From Acidobacteriaceae bacterium (GTDB taxonomy: Bacteria; Acidobacteriota; Terriglobia; Terriglobales; Acidobacteriaceae), in the NCBI GenBank assembly GCA_003168235.1, contig PMSZ01000223.1, forward strand, positions 1-6,169: DNA of 6,169 nt, given 5' to 3'. Under the pieces are notes generated by a model that was given only the letters and a program-made list of their open reading frames with translations, had not been told where the DNA came from and did no database searches. This document shows, one piece after another, positions 6,070 to 6,169 of this stretch (positions within the stretch are counted from its first letter, which is position 1; each line of letters opens with the position of its first letter). Made by a program: the position numbers and the translations under genes.

Positions 6070-6169
6070 ATGTCGACAGATAGCATTGTGGTTCGCGGTG
6101 CCCGGGTTCACAACCTCAAGAACATTGATTTTGAGATCGAGCACAATACTCTGACCGTCGTTACCGGGG
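6070..6169 (+). CDS. uvrA: Excinuclease ABC subunit A, N-terminus (partial)
   Basis: The first 33 codons of UvrA run off the right edge. UvrA is the ATP-driven damage-recognition subunit of UvrABC nucleotide excision repair. The encoded start MSTDSIVVRGARVHNLKNID matches the strongly conserved UvrA N-terminus, where the segment I-x-V/I-R-G-A-R-x-H-N-L-K-N-I is diagnostic. The fragment ends at TVVTG, exactly where the first Walker A motif (G-L-S-G-S-G-K-S in the family) should begin. An in-frame TAG at 6055-6057 and AGGGG (6062-6066) three bases before the ATG support this start, though that spacing is short. The gene lies 149 bases after the oxidase gene in the same direction, with a -10-like element between, so it is probably transcribed on its own. 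Confidence 0.94.
   Translation, partial: MSTDSIVVRGARVHNLKNIDFEIEHNTLTVVTG

Noticed and set aside
5884..6144. An 86-codon minus-strand open frame across the gap before uvrA
   Set aside because: It overlaps the clear uvrA start and the end of the oxidase gene on the other strand and has no recognisable features.
1..6169. CRISPR array, insertion sequence, defence island or integrated element, including at tRNA-Leu
   Set aside because: I saw no regular repeats, terminal inverted repeats, integrase, transposase or duplicated tRNA end. Intergenic gaps are short and the genes are housekeeping or chromosomal types.

Overview
The window looks like ordinary bacterial chromosome of moderately high G+C. 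The best guess is Acidobacteriota, on three grounds: a five-helix cytochrome oxidase subunit III with a Gly/Asp-rich N-terminus, a tandem pair of secreted DUF3857/transglutaminase-like proteins, and the overall gene style. This assignment rests on family recall, not on a search. I see no insertion sequence, phage gene, CRISPR array or defence system.

Layout from left to right. Bases 1-18 are probably the 5' end of a tRNA on the minus strand (perhaps tRNA-Asp), cut by the window edge. An intergenic stretch of about 200 bases follows, then three minus-strand genes that are read from right to left. The first two encode exported DUF3857/transglutaminase-fold proteins and overlap each other (2667-4637, then 677-2680 or 2716). 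The third is a small S4-domain RNA-binding protein of the Hsp15/HslR type (227-607). A good sigma70-like promoter (4819-4846) lies upstream of the pair. No terminator is visible between the pair and hslR, so all three may share a transcript. Next on the minus strand is a complete tRNA-Leu(UAG) (4951-5035) with its own likely promoter and Rho-independent terminator. On the plus strand there is an orphan cytochrome c oxidase subunit III gene (5183-5920), and the first 33 codons of uvrA (6070 to the right edge), which has its own -10-like element.

The most interesting biology is in the tandem pair. The downstream protein keeps the Cys-His-Asp triad expected of a papain/transglutaminase fold (codons at 1670-1672, 1544-1546 and 1448-1450). 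The upstream paralogue aligns well around the same site but has lost all three residues (Arg, Val/Asn and Ala). It also carries a Lys/Glu-rich segment in place of the loop before the catalytic Cys. This suggests one active-looking envelope enzyme and one pseudoenzyme, made from one message and probably acting in the same compartment. Their substrate cannot be read from the sequence. The other genes (hslR, tRNA-Leu, oxidase subunit III, uvrA) are housekeeping genes with no obvious functional link to the pair.
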